The position numbers and the translations under genes were made by a program. Under the pieces are notes generated by a model that saw only the letters and a program-made list of their open reading frames with translations, made no database searches and had not been told where the DNA came from. 64,000 bases of DNA from Mycobacterium syngnathidarum. GTDB lineage: Bacteria; Actinomycetota; Actinomycetes; Mycobacteriales; Mycobacteriaceae. The DNA lies in the NCBI RefSeq assembly GCF_001942625.1, contig NZ_MLCL01000033.1:186001-250000 (forward strand), read 5' to 3'. This document shows positions 51,079-63,737 of the stretch, piece after piece (positions within the stretch are counted from its first letter, which is position 1; every line of letters begins with the position of its first letter).

Positions 51079-52267
51079 GTGCCGGCCGCACACTTTTCCC
51101 GGTTCCAGCTGCCGGGGTCGGGTTTTCGGTGACTGCCCAGACGACGAGTGCGCCGGCCGCGAAGGCTGCGCCGAGGAAGCTGGAGCCGGTCCAACCCGCG
51201 ATCGAGTACACCGAGGTGGTGGCGGTGGCCCCGACGGCGGAGCCGAGTGAGTAGAAGAGCATGTAGCCGCCGATGACACTGCTGGTGCGCTGCGGATGGG
51301 TCATGGTGAGCGCATGCTGGTTGCTTACGTGCACCGCTTGCACCGCGAAGTCGAGCAGGATCACGCCCCCGACGACCAGCACCAGCGACCATGATGCTTG
51401 CCCGATCGCCGGCCATGACGCGGTGAGCAGCACGAGTGATGCGCCGGTGACGGCCCGCCCGAGCCCGGCGTCGGCCCAGCGTCCTGCCCTGGCCGCTCCG
51501 ATCGCGCCGGCAAGGCCGGCGATTCCGAACAAGCCGATCTGTGCGGTGCTCAGATGCCAGGGAGCCGCCGTGAGCGGTAGCGCCAGGCCGCTCCACAGCG
51601 TTCCGAAGGATGCGAACAAGAAGAACGCGATGAGCCCGCGCGAGACGAAGAGACGTTCCTGAAAAAGCCGGACCGACGACGTCATCACCTCGAGGTAGCG
51701 GGCTCGACCGTGCCGTGGGTCAGGCGGCAGGGTTTTCAGGGACAGACAGGCCAGCGCGACCAGTAACACCGCCAGCCCGGTATAGACGCTTCGCCACCCC
51801 CACACTGCGGCGATGGCGCCGGCCACCACGCGTGAACCCAGGATGCCGATCACGACTCCGGAGGTCACCACGCCGAGGGTGCGCCCGCGTTGTTCGGCGG
51901 TGGACAGCGCGGCGGCGTAGGCGACAGTGGTTTGGACGACGACGGCGAACAGCCCGGCGACCGCCAGTCCGGTGAGCAGGAGCCAGGTCTGCGCCGCGGT
52001 CGCTGCCAATGCCACACCCATCGCGGCGAGGAGAAGGTGCGCACTGATGAGCCGCGGGCGGTCGAGGCGGTCCCCGAATGGGACGAGGACCGCCAGCCCG
52101 ACCAGGTAGCCGAGTTGGCCGGCCGTCACGATCCAGCCCAGATCGGCCTTCGGAATACCCAGATCGTGTCCGATCTGGGCCAGCAGGGGCTGTGCCGCGT
52201 AGATCGTTGCGACGGCCACTGCGCACACAGTGGCGAAGAACAGGCGCAGGCCGGTGGTCAGTGTCAT
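50924..52267 (-). CDS. MFS transporter (drug/sugar type)
   Basis: A 447-codon MFS protein with 12 hydrophobic segments. Signature blocks are GWIVTAGQLGYLVGLAVLVPFGDRLDRPRLI (residues 45-75) and VVTSGVVIGILGSRVVAGAI. The membrane part ends near residue 385 (GALVVWAVTENP). The remaining 60 residues are low-complexity, Arg/Pro-rich and lie antisense to ilvA, so the real stop may be elsewhere or the tail unstructured. Divergent from an HxlR regulator that probably controls it. Confidence 0.85.
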   Translation of the reverse strand: MTLTTGLRLFFATVCAVAVATIYAAQPLLAQIGHDLGIPKADLGWIVTAGQLGYLVGLAVLVPFGDRLDRPRLISAHLLLAAMGVALAATAAQTWLLLTGLAVAGLFAVVVQTTVAYAAALSTAEQRGRTLGVVTSGVVIGILGSRVVAGAIAAVWGWRSVYTGLAVLLVALACLSLKTLPPDPRHGRARYLEVMTSSVRLFQERLFVSRGLIAFFLFASFGTLWSGLALPLTAAPWHLSTAQIGLFGIAGLAGAIGAARAGRWADAGLGRAVTGASLVLLTASWPAIGQASWSLVLVVGGVILLDFAVQAVHVSNQHALTMTHPQRTSSVIGGYMLFYSLGSAVGATATTSVYSIAGWTGSSFLGAAFAAGALVVWAVTENPTPAAGTGKSVRPALRSGTGMSASPARAVRRGYRNPASAPAAGPDRSPRSTRRRTTPRRSPGCCA

Positions 52268-52318
52268 GCACCCTCCGCGATCAGTTGCATATTGCTGCCA
52301 ATTGGAGGTTACGGCAGA

Positions 52319-52807
52319 ATGGTTTCGTTCAGCAACTCTTCAGGGGGAGTGATGGCCGAGTCGGTGCCGTGCCGAGGCGATGTGACCTGGACCGATCCCA
52401 GCTGTCCGGTCGCACGCACTCTCGATCTGGTGGGAGATCGCTGGAGTCTGCTCATCGTCCGCGACGCCATGGACGGTGCGCGGGCCTTCACCGACTTTCA
52501 GCAGCGCACCGGGATCGCGCGCAATATCCTCACCGATCGGCTGCGCCGCCTTGTGGAGCGCGGCATTCTCGACCGGGAGACGGCCGCATCAGGCCGGCGG
52601 CAGGTGTACACGCTCACACAGGGCGGGCGTGACCTCTTCGCGGTCGTGGTGGCATTGCGTCAGTGGGGCGAGCGGCACGCGTTCGCGCCGGACGAGCATC
52701 ACTCCGAACTGGTCGACGAGCACGGTTTCGCGCTGGCTGAACTGCGGCCGACGAATTCGCTTGGCACCCCGGTGGATTCGTCCACCACGTCGGTGCGCCG
52801 AAACTGA
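52319..52807 (+). CDS. HxlR-family transcriptional regulator
   Basis: A winged-helix regulator of up to 162 residues. The HxlR pattern is SCPVARTLDLVGDRWSLLIV, then TDFQQRTGIARNILTDRLRRLVERGI and GRRQVYTLTQGGRDL. Start uncertain: ATG 52319, or ATG 52352 preceded by GGGGGA. It is divergent from the MFS gene with 51 bases between, the usual regulator/exporter arrangement. Confidence 0.88.
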   Translation: MVSFSNSSGGVMAESVPCRGDVTWTDPSCPVARTLDLVGDRWSLLIVRDAMDGARAFTDFQQRTGIARNILTDRLRRLVERGILDRETAASGRRQVYTLTQGGRDLFAVVVALRQWGERHAFAPDEHHSELVDEHGFALAELRPTNSLGTPVDSSTTSVRRN

Positions 52808-52811
52808 GCAG

Positions 52812-54536
52812 TCAGTGCCTGCGCAGTATGGCGAAGGAGTGGCCGGCCAATGTGGTAGCGGCCGAACCGATCTCGGGGTCCTCCCAGGCGGCGACGACTT
52901 CACCGGCCACCGGCACCGATACGGCGTCGGTGCCCAGGTTGCAGGCAATGGCCAGGCTGCCCCGGTGTAGGACGATCCAGCGCTGCCGTTCGTCGAAGTC
53001 GATCGACATGTGATCCAGCCAGGGGTCGCCGAGATCGGGTTCACTGCGCCGCAACGCGATCAGCTCCCGATAGGTCTTGTGCAGACTCGCATGATCGCCG
53101 ACGGCGACCTCACTCCAGTTCAACTTGGACCGCAGAAATGTCTGCGGGTCCTGTGGATCTGGTACCTCGTCCGCATCCCACCCGTGCTCGGCGAATTCGG
53201 CCTTGCGTCCCTCGGCGGTGGCCCGGGCAAGTTCGGGTTCGGGATGCGAACTGAAGAATTGGAACGGTGAGGAGGATCCCCACTCTTCGCCCATGAAAAG
53301 CATGGCTGTGTAGGGGGATCCGAGTGCCAGCGCGGCCTTGACCGCCAACTGGCCGAAGGTCAGTAGCTGTGACGGTCGGTCACCGACGGCGCGATTGCCC
53401 ACCTGATCATGGGTAAGGGTGTAGGCCAGTAACCGAGTGCCCGGAACGGTGGCGGTGTCCAACGGACGGCCATGCCTGCGGTGGCGGAACGATGAGTAGG
53501 TACCGGCGTGGAAGTACCCGTGTTTCAAGGTCTGCGCCAAAGTCGCCAGCGATCCGAAATCCGCGTAGTAGCCCTGCCTTTCGCCCGAGACGGCACTATG
53601 GATTGCATGGTGGATGTCGTCGTCCCACTGTGCGGTCAGTCCGTAGCCGCCACGATCGCGAGGGGTGATCAGCCGCGGGTCGTTCAGGTCGCTCTCGGCG
53701 ATCAGCGAAAGCGGCCGGCCCAGTTCTTCGGCCAGGCCATCGGTATCGGCCGCGAGTTCCTCGAGCAGATGGATCGCGGTGTTGTCCACCAATGCGTGTA
53801 CCGCATCCAGCCGCAGGCCGTCGGCGTGGAAGTCGCGCATCCAGCGCAGCGCGCAGTCGATGATGTAGCCGCGAACCTCGTCGGCATCGGCGTCGGACAA
53901 GTTGATCGAGCTGCCCCATGGATTGCTGCCACCGGACAGATACGGGCCGAACCGCGGCAGGTAATTGCCCGACGGGCCGAGGTGGTTGAACACCGCGTCG
54001 ATCACCACGCCGAGTCCGCGCGCGTGGCAGGCATCGATGAGCCGGATCAGGCCGTCCGGCCCCCCGTAAGGCTCGTGCACGGCGTACCAGAGCACGCCGT
54101 CATAACCCCAGCCGTGGACGCCGTTGAAGGCGTTGACCGGCATCAGCTCCACGAAATCGACGCCGAGATCTACCAGATGGTCGAGCTTGCCGATAGCGGC
54201 ATCGAATGTGCCTTCGGGAGTGAAGGTTCCGGTGTGAAGCTCGTAGATCACCCCGCCGCAGATGGAGCGACCCGTCCAGCCGCCATCGGTCCAGGCGTCG
54301 GGCGTGGGCTGCCACAGCTGGGAACGTTCGTGTACGCCGTCAGGTTGGCGCGCTGAGCGGGGATCCGGCAGAACCGTCGGGTCGTCGTCGAGAACGAATC
54401 CGTACCGGGCATCGGCGCGGCAGCTCACCTCAGCCCGCCACCAGCCGCCCCCGGTGCACGCCATCTCGTGCAGATCTTCGTCCACGTCGAGCCGCACGCG
54501 GTCGGCGTTGGGGGCCCACACGGTGAATTCAGCCAT
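52812..54536 (-). CDS. treZ: malto-oligosyltrehalose trehalohydrolase
   Basis: A 574-residue GH13 enzyme that releases trehalose from the TreY product. The N-terminal CBM48-like domain (FTVWAPNADRVRLDV) precedes the barrel. Conserved regions are VVIDAVFNHLG, GLRLDAVHALVD (nucleophile Asp) and LIAESDLNDPR (acid/base Glu). The C-terminal strand domain is present. Its start overlaps the treY end by eight bases, so they are translationally coupled. Gene order treX-treY-treZ equals Rv1564c-Rv1562c. Confidence 0.95.
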   Translation of the reverse strand: MAEFTVWAPNADRVRLDVDEDLHEMACTGGGWWRAEVSCRADARYGFVLDDDPTVLPDPRSARQPDGVHERSQLWQPTPDAWTDGGWTGRSICGGVIYELHTGTFTPEGTFDAAIGKLDHLVDLGVDFVELMPVNAFNGVHGWGYDGVLWYAVHEPYGGPDGLIRLIDACHARGLGVVIDAVFNHLGPSGNYLPRFGPYLSGGSNPWGSSINLSDADADEVRGYIIDCALRWMRDFHADGLRLDAVHALVDNTAIHLLEELAADTDGLAEELGRPLSLIAESDLNDPRLITPRDRGGYGLTAQWDDDIHHAIHSAVSGERQGYYADFGSLATLAQTLKHGYFHAGTYSSFRHRRHGRPLDTATVPGTRLLAYTLTHDQVGNRAVGDRPSQLLTFGQLAVKAALALGSPYTAMLFMGEEWGSSSPFQFFSSHPEPELARATAEGRKAEFAEHGWDADEVPDPQDPQTFLRSKLNWSEVAVGDHASLHKTYRELIALRRSEPDLGDPWLDHMSIDFDERQRWIVLHRGSLAIACNLGTDAVSVPVAGEVVAAWEDPEIGSAATTLAGHSFAILRRH

Positions 54537-56796
54537 CGGTGCGCTCCAACAGGGCCACCGGCGAATCGGCGAGTAGTTCGGTCAGCGGCACCAGGCCGGA
54601 CCAGAGCCGGCCGCTGAGCAGATCCCGCCAACAGCCTTCGGGCAGCGGCAATGCCGTGTCGGTCCAACCTGTTTCGGCGAGCTCGACGGTCCACCGGCAT
54701 ACGGCCACCAAAACATCCTGACCGCGCAGATACGACACCAGATGTTTGGCCGCGCTTCCGGTCGCGGCCAGTGGGGTGTAGCCGCCGGTCAAAAAGGTCT
54801 GTGGCCGGGCACGGCGGAGCCCCAGCGCCGCCCTGGCCACATTCAGCTTGTCGTCGTCGCCGTGCTCCATCGCGTCCCGCAACGCGGCATGGTCGACCGG
54901 ACGCCGGTTGTCGGGATCGACCAGACTGTCCTCAGTCGTTTCGGTGCCCTGGTAGACGTCGGGAATACCGGGTGCGGTGAGCTGGATGAGTTTCTGGCCC
55001 AGGCTGTCATTGTGGGCATGCGCCTCAAGCTGACTCACCAGCGCCGTCAGTTCGGCTGCGACCGGCCCGTCGATCACCCGGTCCAGCCACGCGTGTACTT
55101 CGTTCTCGAAAACTGTGCTCGGGTCATGCCAGGAGGTTCGGGTGGCAGCTTCCCGGACCGCCTTCTCGGCATAGGAGTGCAGCCGGCTGCGAAGGTCGCC
55201 GGTGATGGTGCCGTCGACCGGCCAGACGCCGAAGATGTTCTGGTACAGGAACAACGCGCTGTCGCGGTCGGGGGGAGTGGACAGTTCCATCCACCGTTCG
55301 ACCGAATCTGCCCACGTCGCGGGCACCTGCGAGAGCAACCCGATACGGGTACGGACATCCTCGCCACGCTTGGTGTCATGGGTCGACAACGTGGTCATCG
55401 TCGTCGGCCACGCGCGCATCCGCGTCGTCGCCCGCTGATGGAACTCCGCCGTCGACACCCCGAACAAATCCGGTGCGCCGCCGACTTCGTTGAGCGAGAC
55501 CAATCGGGCATCGCGGTAGAACAGACAATCCTCCACTGCCTTGGCGGTGGCCGCCCCGCACAATTGGTTGAACCGGGCCACCAGCTCGGGGCTGAGGGAA
55601 AGAGCCATCGAGATGATGGACAGTGCCTCGGTGAGTTCCGGTGTGGCACAGGATGTCTCCTGTAGCGCGACGGGGAGGATCGCATCGAGTGCCGGATAGT
55701 CGCTGCGGTATACACCGATCCTGCTGATCACCGCTGCGACCGCGGCAGGCAGGTGTGGGTCCGACTGTGCGGTGACCGCTGTGATGACCCGGCACAGCCG
55801 GCTCAGTTCGCCGGCCAGGGTGTCGGTGACGGCGGCGGCTTTGAGCCGGTGTTCGGCCTCAGGGTCTCTGGGCCCACTCACCGCGGTGAGCGAGGCTTCC
55901 GCGGACGGGGCGATGAACAGCCCGCCGACCTCGCGCAGCGCGTCGTATCCAGTGGTGCCGTCGACCGGCAGCGACGCATCGAGGGCTTCGTCGGGGGCCA
56001 GGATCTTCTCGACCACGATCCAGGCATCGGGGCCGGTGAGCTCGCGCAACCATCGCAGATAGCCTGCCGGGTCGGACAATCCGTCTGGATGGTCGATGCG
56101 CAGACCGTCCACCAGACCTTCGTCGAACCAGCGCTTGATCTCGACGTGGCTCGCGTCGAAGACAGCTCGGTCCTCCTGGCGCAGCGCGGCCAGTGAGGTG
56201 ATCGAGAAGAAGCGACGGTAACCGCAGATTCCTGTGCGCCAACCGGTCAGCCGGTAGTGCTGGCGCTCGTGCACCTGGCGTCCGGTACCGGTGCCGGTTC
56301 CCGGGGCGATAGGGAAGGCGAGGTCACCCAGGCGCAGCAGTTCACCATCGACCACCAGATCGTTCACATCGTCGTCGGAACCCAAGACCGGCAACACGAT
56401 CCGGCCGCCATCGAGATCCCAGTCGATGTCGAAATAGCCGGCGAAGGCCGAGGCGCGGCCGTACCGAAGCAGATCCCACCACCAGGGGTTCTGTTCAGGG
56501 TGCGCGACGCCGACATGGTTGGGCACGATGTCCACGATCAGACCCATGCCGCGGGACCGGGCAGCCTCGGACAGTCGCCTGAGCCCGTCCGGACCGCCGA
56601 GTGCGGCCGACACCGTCGTGGGGTCCGTGACGTCGTATCCGTGGGTGGACCCCTGCGCAGCAGTCAGGATCGGCGACAGATACAGATGCGAGACGCCCAG
56701 CCGGTCGAGGTAGTCGAGCAGATGCAACGCATCGTCGAATGTGCAACAGTCCGCACGCATCTGGAGTCGGTACGTGGACAGGACCGGGCGGGGCAT
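54529..56796 (-). CDS. treY: malto-oligosyltrehalose synthase
   Basis: A 755-residue GH13 enzyme that turns the reducing end of maltodextrin into a trehalosyl unit. Motifs: LSTYRLQMRADCCTFDDALH, LYLSPILTAAQGSTHGYDV, GLIVDIVPNHVG, VDGLRIDHPDGLSDP and WIVVEKILAPDE, with catalytic Asp and Glu. TreY-typical STHDTKRGEDVRTRI and PGIPDVYQGTE follow. The ATG is one base after the treX stop. Confidence 0.95.
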   Translation of the reverse strand: MPRPVLSTYRLQMRADCCTFDDALHLLDYLDRLGVSHLYLSPILTAAQGSTHGYDVTDPTTVSAALGGPDGLRRLSEAARSRGMGLIVDIVPNHVGVAHPEQNPWWWDLLRYGRASAFAGYFDIDWDLDGGRIVLPVLGSDDDVNDLVVDGELLRLGDLAFPIAPGTGTGTGRQVHERQHYRLTGWRTGICGYRRFFSITSLAALRQEDRAVFDASHVEIKRWFDEGLVDGLRIDHPDGLSDPAGYLRWLRELTGPDAWIVVEKILAPDEALDASLPVDGTTGYDALREVGGLFIAPSAEASLTAVSGPRDPEAEHRLKAAAVTDTLAGELSRLCRVITAVTAQSDPHLPAAVAAVISRIGVYRSDYPALDAILPVALQETSCATPELTEALSIISMALSLSPELVARFNQLCGAATAKAVEDCLFYRDARLVSLNEVGGAPDLFGVSTAEFHQRATTRMRAWPTTMTTLSTHDTKRGEDVRTRIGLLSQVPATWADSVERWMELSTPPDRDSALFLYQNIFGVWPVDGTITGDLRSRLHSYAEKAVREAATRTSWHDPSTVFENEVHAWLDRVIDGPVAAELTALVSQLEAHAHNDSLGQKLIQLTAPGIPDVYQGTETTEDSLVDPDNRRPVDHAALRDAMEHGDDDKLNVARAALGLRRARPQTFLTGGYTPLAATGSAAKHLVSYLRGQDVLVAVCRWTVELAETGWTDTALPLPEGCWRDLLSGRLWSGLVPLTELLADSPVALLERTDG

Positions 56797-56797
56797 G

Positions 56798-58963
<2,166 letters not shown>

Positions 58964-58967
58964 GGCT

Positions 58968-61145
58968 TCACCACCAACCGGTGGCGGCCGCCATCTGACG
59001 GCCAAGTTCACCTGTCATCGTGCGCATGTACGTCGTGGAGATGTGGTGAGAATCGTGATAGATCAACACATTTCCCTCCACCGCGCGGCAATAGTCCTTA
59101 CGGCACACCGCATCGCTCATGTCGAGTGGCTTGAGCAGGGGGAACCTCCCGACGAAGTCCAGTGTGGGGTTGTGGTCGGAGAGTACCTTGGACCGGTCGA
59201 TGCCGCACGAAATGGAATCGCCGCCGTTGGCCAGGCAGTCATACGGAAAGTAGGGCTGGCCATTTCGGGTGAGCCACGGTGTGTCGCGCATCGCAAGGAC
59301 CGGAATGTTGTTCTGGGAGAGGGATTCCCAGATGCCGATGTAGGTGCCGGGCATGACATCGCCATCTTTGATGTTCCACGGCCGGGTCGAAGTGGTGAAC
59401 ACATATTGAGGGCGATCGGCGATGAGCTTGGCCATCACCTTCTCGTTCCACTCGTGGCATTTCGGGTACGGGCGGTTGTCGCCCATCACCAGCGGTGTCT
59501 CCTGGGTGGTCAGCGGACAGCCCATCTTGAGGTACGTGACCACTTTGAAGTTGTGCATACGCCCCAGCAGGTCCAGCGCGGTCAACCAGTGTTCGGCGTG
59601 CGATCCGCCCGCCACGGCGACGGTGCGGGACGCGCCTTTGTCGCCGTACGTGCAGTTGATGACGTCGATGTTGGCGAAATCGCTGATGCAACCGTCGTTG
59701 GTCGAGGCGGGTAGGTCGTCCTTGGCTTCGAGCACCGTCGGGCGCATCGGCAGCTTGGGCACCCTCGTGTGATTGATCAGCGCGCGTGCGCCCGGATAGT
59801 CGCGGGCCGACAGCCCCGACAGCTCCTTGCCGTTGGCCCGCTGCACGGTCACATGCTCACGCCAGGTGAACGAGGTGGCGGTCAGCGCGACACCGAGCAG
59901 ACCGACGATGGAGCCGAGGACGATCGTCTGCCGGCGCAGGCGGACCCGCAGCGGCACGGCCGGCAGGGCGGCGGTCTGTGTGGTGTTCTTGGATTTCTGC
60001 GAACGCAGCGGTTCCTCGATGTAGCGTGTGGTGAGCCAGGCCAGAACGCCCGAAACCAGCAGAATGATCGTGCCCTCGAGGAAGTTGGCGTGGGTGTGGC
60101 CGGAGTAGGACAGCCAGAAGATCAGCAACGGCCAGTGCCACAGATAGAGCGAGTAGGCCATCGAGCCCAGCGACACGAACGGCTTTGTCGCCAGCATCCG
60201 GTTGGGCGCGGGCAGCCGCTGGCCCGCGCTCGGATCGTCGATCTGATTGGCCGCGGTCAGGATGAAGATGACGGTGGCGCCGACCGGAACCAGGGTCCAC
60301 GGTCCGGGAAACTCTTTGACCCCGTCGATCCACCAGCCGCACGACACGATCGCGGCCAGCGAGATGGTGGCCAGGAGGGTGCGTAGCCACATCGGCCACC
60401 GCACCGCCGGGACCAGCGCTCCGGCAAGGGCACCGACCAGCAGTTCCCAGCCGCGGGCGAAGCTGTTGTAGTAGGCGGTGGCCTGGTCGGTGTTGTGCGC
60501 GATGATCGCGTAGACGAAAGAGGCGATGGTCAGCGCGCTCAGCAAGACGATCAACGCGATGCGCAGGTGCCGCCCGAACAACCGGCGGCCGAGGAAGGCG
60601 AACCCGAAGATCAACAGCAGGAACGCCAGATAGAACTGTCCCTGGACCGACATCGACCAGATGTGCTGCAGCGGACTGACCGCCTCACCGGCGCGGAGGT
60701 AGTTCGCGGCGGTGTTGGCCAGCTCCCAGTTCTGGTAGTAGCCCAGGCTTGCCAGACTCTGGTCAGCAAATGTTTCCCAGCGGGTTTCGGGCTGGACGAG
60801 GATTGTCAGCACGGCGGCCGCGGCAAGCACCACGACCAGTGCCGGAAGCAGTCGCCGAATCAACCGGACTATTTCGGGAACGGGCCACAGCGGCGCCGCG
60901 GGGTCGAGTGCCAGGCGCAGGATCTTGCCGCCGAAGAAGAATCCGGAAAGTGCGAGGAAGACATCGACACCACCGGAAACCCGACCGAACCAGATGTGGA
61001 ACATCGCCACGAGGGCGATCGCGATTCCGCGCAGGCCGTCAAGATCGTGGCGGTAGAAACCCGATGCGCGAGTACCCATGACGGCGCGTGGAGCGGAACC
61101 GGATTCGGCGCCGGGCTCCGTCCGGGGGGCATCAAGGGTTCTCAT
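58968..61145 (-). CDS. OafA-type acyltransferase fused to SGNH domain (Rv1565c-like)
   Basis: A 725-residue envelope acyltransferase. Residues 25-390 form an acyltransferase-3 membrane domain with about ten helices, starting [23 protein letters not shown] (His and Arg of the family). After one further helix, an extracytoplasmic SGNH-like domain follows, with [20 protein letters not shown] (serine block) and a closing [15 protein letters not shown] (DxxH). Such fusions O-acetylate or acylate sugars outside the membrane. ATG 61145 is chosen; ATG 61080 is possible. It heads the treX-treY-treZ operon. Confidence 0.9.
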   Translation of the reverse strand: MRTLDAPRTEPGAESGSAPRAVMGTRASGFYRHDLDGLRGIAIALVAMFHIWFGRVSGGVDVFLALSGFFFGGKILRLALDPAAPLWPVPEIVRLIRRLLPALVVVLAAAAVLTILVQPETRWETFADQSLASLGYYQNWELANTAANYLRAGEAVSPLQHIWSMSVQGQFYLAFLLLIFGFAFLGRRLFGRHLRIALIVLLSALTIASFVYAIIAHNTDQATAYYNSFARGWELLVGALAGALVPAVRWPMWLRTLLATISLAAIVSCGWWIDGVKEFPGPWTLVPVGATVIFILTAANQIDDPSAGQRLPAPNRMLATKPFVSLGSMAYSLYLWHWPLLIFWLSYSGHTHANFLEGTIILLVSGVLAWLTTRYIEEPLRSQKSKNTTQTAALPAVPLRVRLRRQTIVLGSIVGLLGVALTATSFTWREHVTVQRANGKELSGLSARDYPGARALINHTRVPKLPMRPTVLEAKDDLPASTNDGCISDFANIDVINCTYGDKGASRTVAVAGGSHAEHWLTALDLLGRMHNFKVVTYLKMGCPLTTQETPLVMGDNRPYPKCHEWNEKVMAKLIADRPQYVFTTSTRPWNIKDGDVMPGTYIGIWESLSQNNIPVLAMRDTPWLTRNGQPYFPYDCLANGGDSISCGIDRSKVLSDHNPTLDFVGRFPLLKPLDMSDAVCRKDYCRAVEGNVLIYHDSHHISTTYMRTMTGELGRQMAAATGWW

Positions 61146-61200
61146 GGTCGAGGCCAATTTACCTAACATCGGTCTGCCGCTCATATTTCGGATGCGTGCG

Positions 61201-61228
61201 TCACAATCTGTGAGCAAAGGGCTAGGCT
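61201..61228 (+). promoter_or_regulatory. bioA promoter with overlapping palindrome
   Basis: TCACA-N3-TGTGA (61201-61213) lies where the -35 box should be, and TAGGCT (61223-61228) is a likely -10, eight bases before GTG 61237 (leaderless). The palindrome could bind a repressor of biotin genes. Confidence 0.5.
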
Positions 61229-61236
61229 GCCCCACT

Positions 61237-62535
61237 GTGCCTGAGCTGACCCCAGCGCAGATCAATGCCATCGACGCGGCCCATATCTGGCACCCGTACA
61301 GCGCCATGGGCTCCGACAACCTTCCGCCGGTGGTGGCGGTGGGTGCCAAAGGCGCGTGGCTGACTGTGATCGACCCTTCTGACGGCGCACCGATCGAGGT
61401 GATCGACGCGATGGCGTCGTGGTGGACCGCGGTGCACGGACACGGGCACCCGGTGCTGGACCGTGCCATCTCTGACCAGCTCGCCACGATGAACCACGTC
61501 ATGTTCGGCGGCCTTACCCACGAGCCGGCCGCACGGCTGGCCCAGCTGCTGGTCGACCTGACCCCCGAGGGCCTGGAGACGGTTTTCTTCAGTGATTCCG
61601 GTTCGGTGTCCGTCGAGGTGGCGGTGAAGATGGCGCTGCAGTACTGGCGCAGTGTCGGCAGGGGTGCCAAACATCGCTTGATGACGTGGCGCGGCGGCTA
61701 TCACGGGGACACGTTCACCCCGATGAGCGTGTGCGATCCCGACGGTGGCATGCACTCGCTGTGGACCGATGTTCTGGTCGCGCAGGAGTTCGCACCGCCC
61801 GTGCCCGGCGACTACCAACCGGCGTACAGCGAGGCCTTCGAGCGGCAGCTGGCCGAACATGCCGACGAGCTGGCCGCGGTGATCGTCGAACCCGTCGTCC
61901 AGGGTGCGGGCGGGATGCGCTTCCACGATCCCCGCTACCTGACGGATCTGCGGGCGATCTGCGATCGCCACGATGTGCTGCTGATCTTCGACGAGATCGC
62001 CACGGGCTTCGGCCGCACCGGAAAGTTGTTCGCCGCGGAGCATGCCGGTGTCACCCCGGACATCATGTGTGTGGGCAAGGCACTGACCGGCGGATACATC
62101 ACCCTCGCGGCCACGTTGTGCACTGGGGAGATCGCCCGGACGATCAGCGCGGGGGAGCCCGGCGCCCTCATGCACGGACCGACGTTCATGGCCAACGCGC
62201 TGGCCTGTGCGGTCGGTGTCGCCGCGGTGGAACTGCTGGTCAGCGGCGACTGGCCGGCGCGGGTAGCCGAGATCGAGGCCGGGCTGCGGGAAGGGCTGGA
62301 ACCGGCCCGCGCACTGCGTGGAGTCGCCGATGTGCGGGTGCTCGGCGCGATCGGTGTGATCGAGATGAGCGAGCCGGTGGACATGAGGGTGGCGACCTTG
62401 GCGGCCTTGCACCACCGGGTCTGGCTGCGCCCGTTCGGCAAGTTGATCTATGCCATGCCGCCCTTCGTATGCACGCGGGCAGAGGTGGAACAGATCACCG
62501 CGGGCATGGTCGGTGTGGCGCGTGCACTAACCTGA
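61237..62535 (+). CDS. bioA: adenosylmethionine-8-amino-7-oxononanoate aminotransferase
   Basis: A 432-residue class III PLP aminotransferase that makes DAPA in biotin synthesis using SAM as amino donor. Blocks: [59 protein letters not shown] (PLP Asp) and [15 protein letters not shown] (PLP Lys). GTG 61237 gives [16 protein letters not shown] and fits the leaderless promoter. Divergent from the SGNH acyltransferase. Confidence 0.96.
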   Translation: MPELTPAQINAIDAAHIWHPYSAMGSDNLPPVVAVGAKGAWLTVIDPSDGAPIEVIDAMASWWTAVHGHGHPVLDRAISDQLATMNHVMFGGLTHEPAARLAQLLVDLTPEGLETVFFSDSGSVSVEVAVKMALQYWRSVGRGAKHRLMTWRGGYHGDTFTPMSVCDPDGGMHSLWTDVLVAQEFAPPVPGDYQPAYSEAFERQLAEHADELAAVIVEPVVQGAGGMRFHDPRYLTDLRAICDRHDVLLIFDEIATGFGRTGKLFAAEHAGVTPDIMCVGKALTGGYITLAATLCTGEIARTISAGEPGALMHGPTFMANALACAVGVAAVELLVSGDWPARVAEIEAGLREGLEPARALRGVADVRVLGAIGVIEMSEPVDMRVATLAALHHRVWLRPFGKLIYAMPPFVCTRAEVEQITAGMVGVARALT

Positions 62536-62545
62536 ACGGTGTTCA
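62533..62545. promoter_or_regulatory. TGAAC-N3-GTTCA palindrome between bioA and bioF
   Basis: TGAAC GGT GTTCA overlaps the bioA stop and lies 44 bases before bioF. The geometry resembles the BioQ operator (TGAAC-N3-GTTAC in corynebacteria, from memory). Candidate biotin-regulated site. Confidence 0.5.
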
Positions 62546-62588
62546 ACAGTCGGCTCGGCCGACGTGTTCACCGGCACTGAGGAGCACC

Positions 62589-63737
62589 GTGACGCGCACC
62601 GACCTTTCTCCGCTGGCCTGGCTCGCCGGCGTCGAGCAGCAGCGTCGGCAGGCCGGGCTGCGTCGTGAGCTGCGCACTCGTCCGGCCGTGGCCACCGAAC
62701 TGGACCTTGCCTCCAACGACTACCTGGGCTTGTCGCAGCATCCGGACGTGCTCGACGGCGGCGTTGAAGCGCTGCGGACCTGGGGCGCGGGAGCCGGAGG
62801 CTCACGGCTGGTCACCGGCAATACCGAATTGCACGAAGGATTCGAGGCCGCCCTGGCGTCGTTCGTCGGTGCCGAGTCGGCACTGGTCTTTTCGTCGGGT
62901 TACACCGCCAACCTCGGCGCCGTCGTGGCCCTGTCCGGGCCGGGCTCGCTACTGGTCTCCGACGCTCTCACGCACGCCTCCCTGGTCGACGCGTGTCGGC
63001 TGTCGCGCGCCCGGGTGACCGTCACGCCGCACCGCGACGTCGACGCGGTCGATGCCGCACTGTCGACGCGTGGCGAGGAACGCGCGGTGGTGCTGACCGA
63101 ATCCGTGTTCAGCACCGACGGTGCACTGGCGCCGCTACGGGAGCTCCATGCGGTCTGCCGTCGCCATGGCGCACTGCTGCTCGTCGATGAGGCGCACGGG
63201 CTCGGTGTGCGCGGCCCCGGCGGGCAGGGCCTGCTCTACGAGGCCGGCCTGGCCGGATCGCCAGACGTGGTGATGACGACGACATTGTCGAAGGCGCTGG
63301 GCAGCCAGGGCGGCGTCGTCCTCGGCCCGGAGCCGGTCCGCGCACACCTGATCGATGCGGCCCGCCCGTTCATCTTCGACACCGGGTTGGCTCCGGCGGC
63401 TGTCGGAGCGGCGTGGGCTGCCCTGCGGGTCCTGATGGCCGAACCGCAGCGAGCGCAAGCCGTGTTGGACCACGCCGCCGAGCTCGCCCGGATATCCGGG
63501 GACACCGCGGTGCCGGACTCCGCGGTCGTCTCGGTCATCCTGGGCGAGCCTGAAGTGGCGGTGGCCGCGGCGGCCGCCTGCCTGGAGCGTGGCGTGCGGG
63601 TCGGCTGCTTCCGTCCGCCGACAGTGCCCGAGGGGACCTCGCGGCTGCGCCTGACCGCACGGGCCTCGCTGACCGCTGACGAGATGGACCTGGCCCGCCA
63701 GGTGCTGACCGAGGTGCTGTCGAAGGCCCGGTTGTGA
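62589..63737 (+). CDS. bioF: 8-amino-7-oxononanoate synthase
   Basis: A 382-residue PLP enzyme joining pimeloyl thioester and alanine. Blocks: [50 protein letters not shown] and [14 protein letters not shown] (PLP Lys). GTG 62589 follows GGAG; the frame upstream runs through bioA in another phase. Its TGA overlaps the bioD GTG. Confidence 0.95.
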   Translation: MTRTDLSPLAWLAGVEQQRRQAGLRRELRTRPAVATELDLASNDYLGLSQHPDVLDGGVEALRTWGAGAGGSRLVTGNTELHEGFEAALASFVGAESALVFSSGYTANLGAVVALSGPGSLLVSDALTHASLVDACRLSRARVTVTPHRDVDAVDAALSTRGEERAVVLTESVFSTDGALAPLRELHAVCRRHGALLLVDEAHGLGVRGPGGQGLLYEAGLAGSPDVVMTTTLSKALGSQGGVVLGPEPVRAHLIDAARPFIFDTGLAPAAVGAAWAALRVLMAEPQRAQAVLDHAAELARISGDTAVPDSAVVSVILGEPEVAVAAAAACLERGVRVGCFRPPTVPEGTSRLRLTARASLTADEMDLARQVLTEVLSKARL

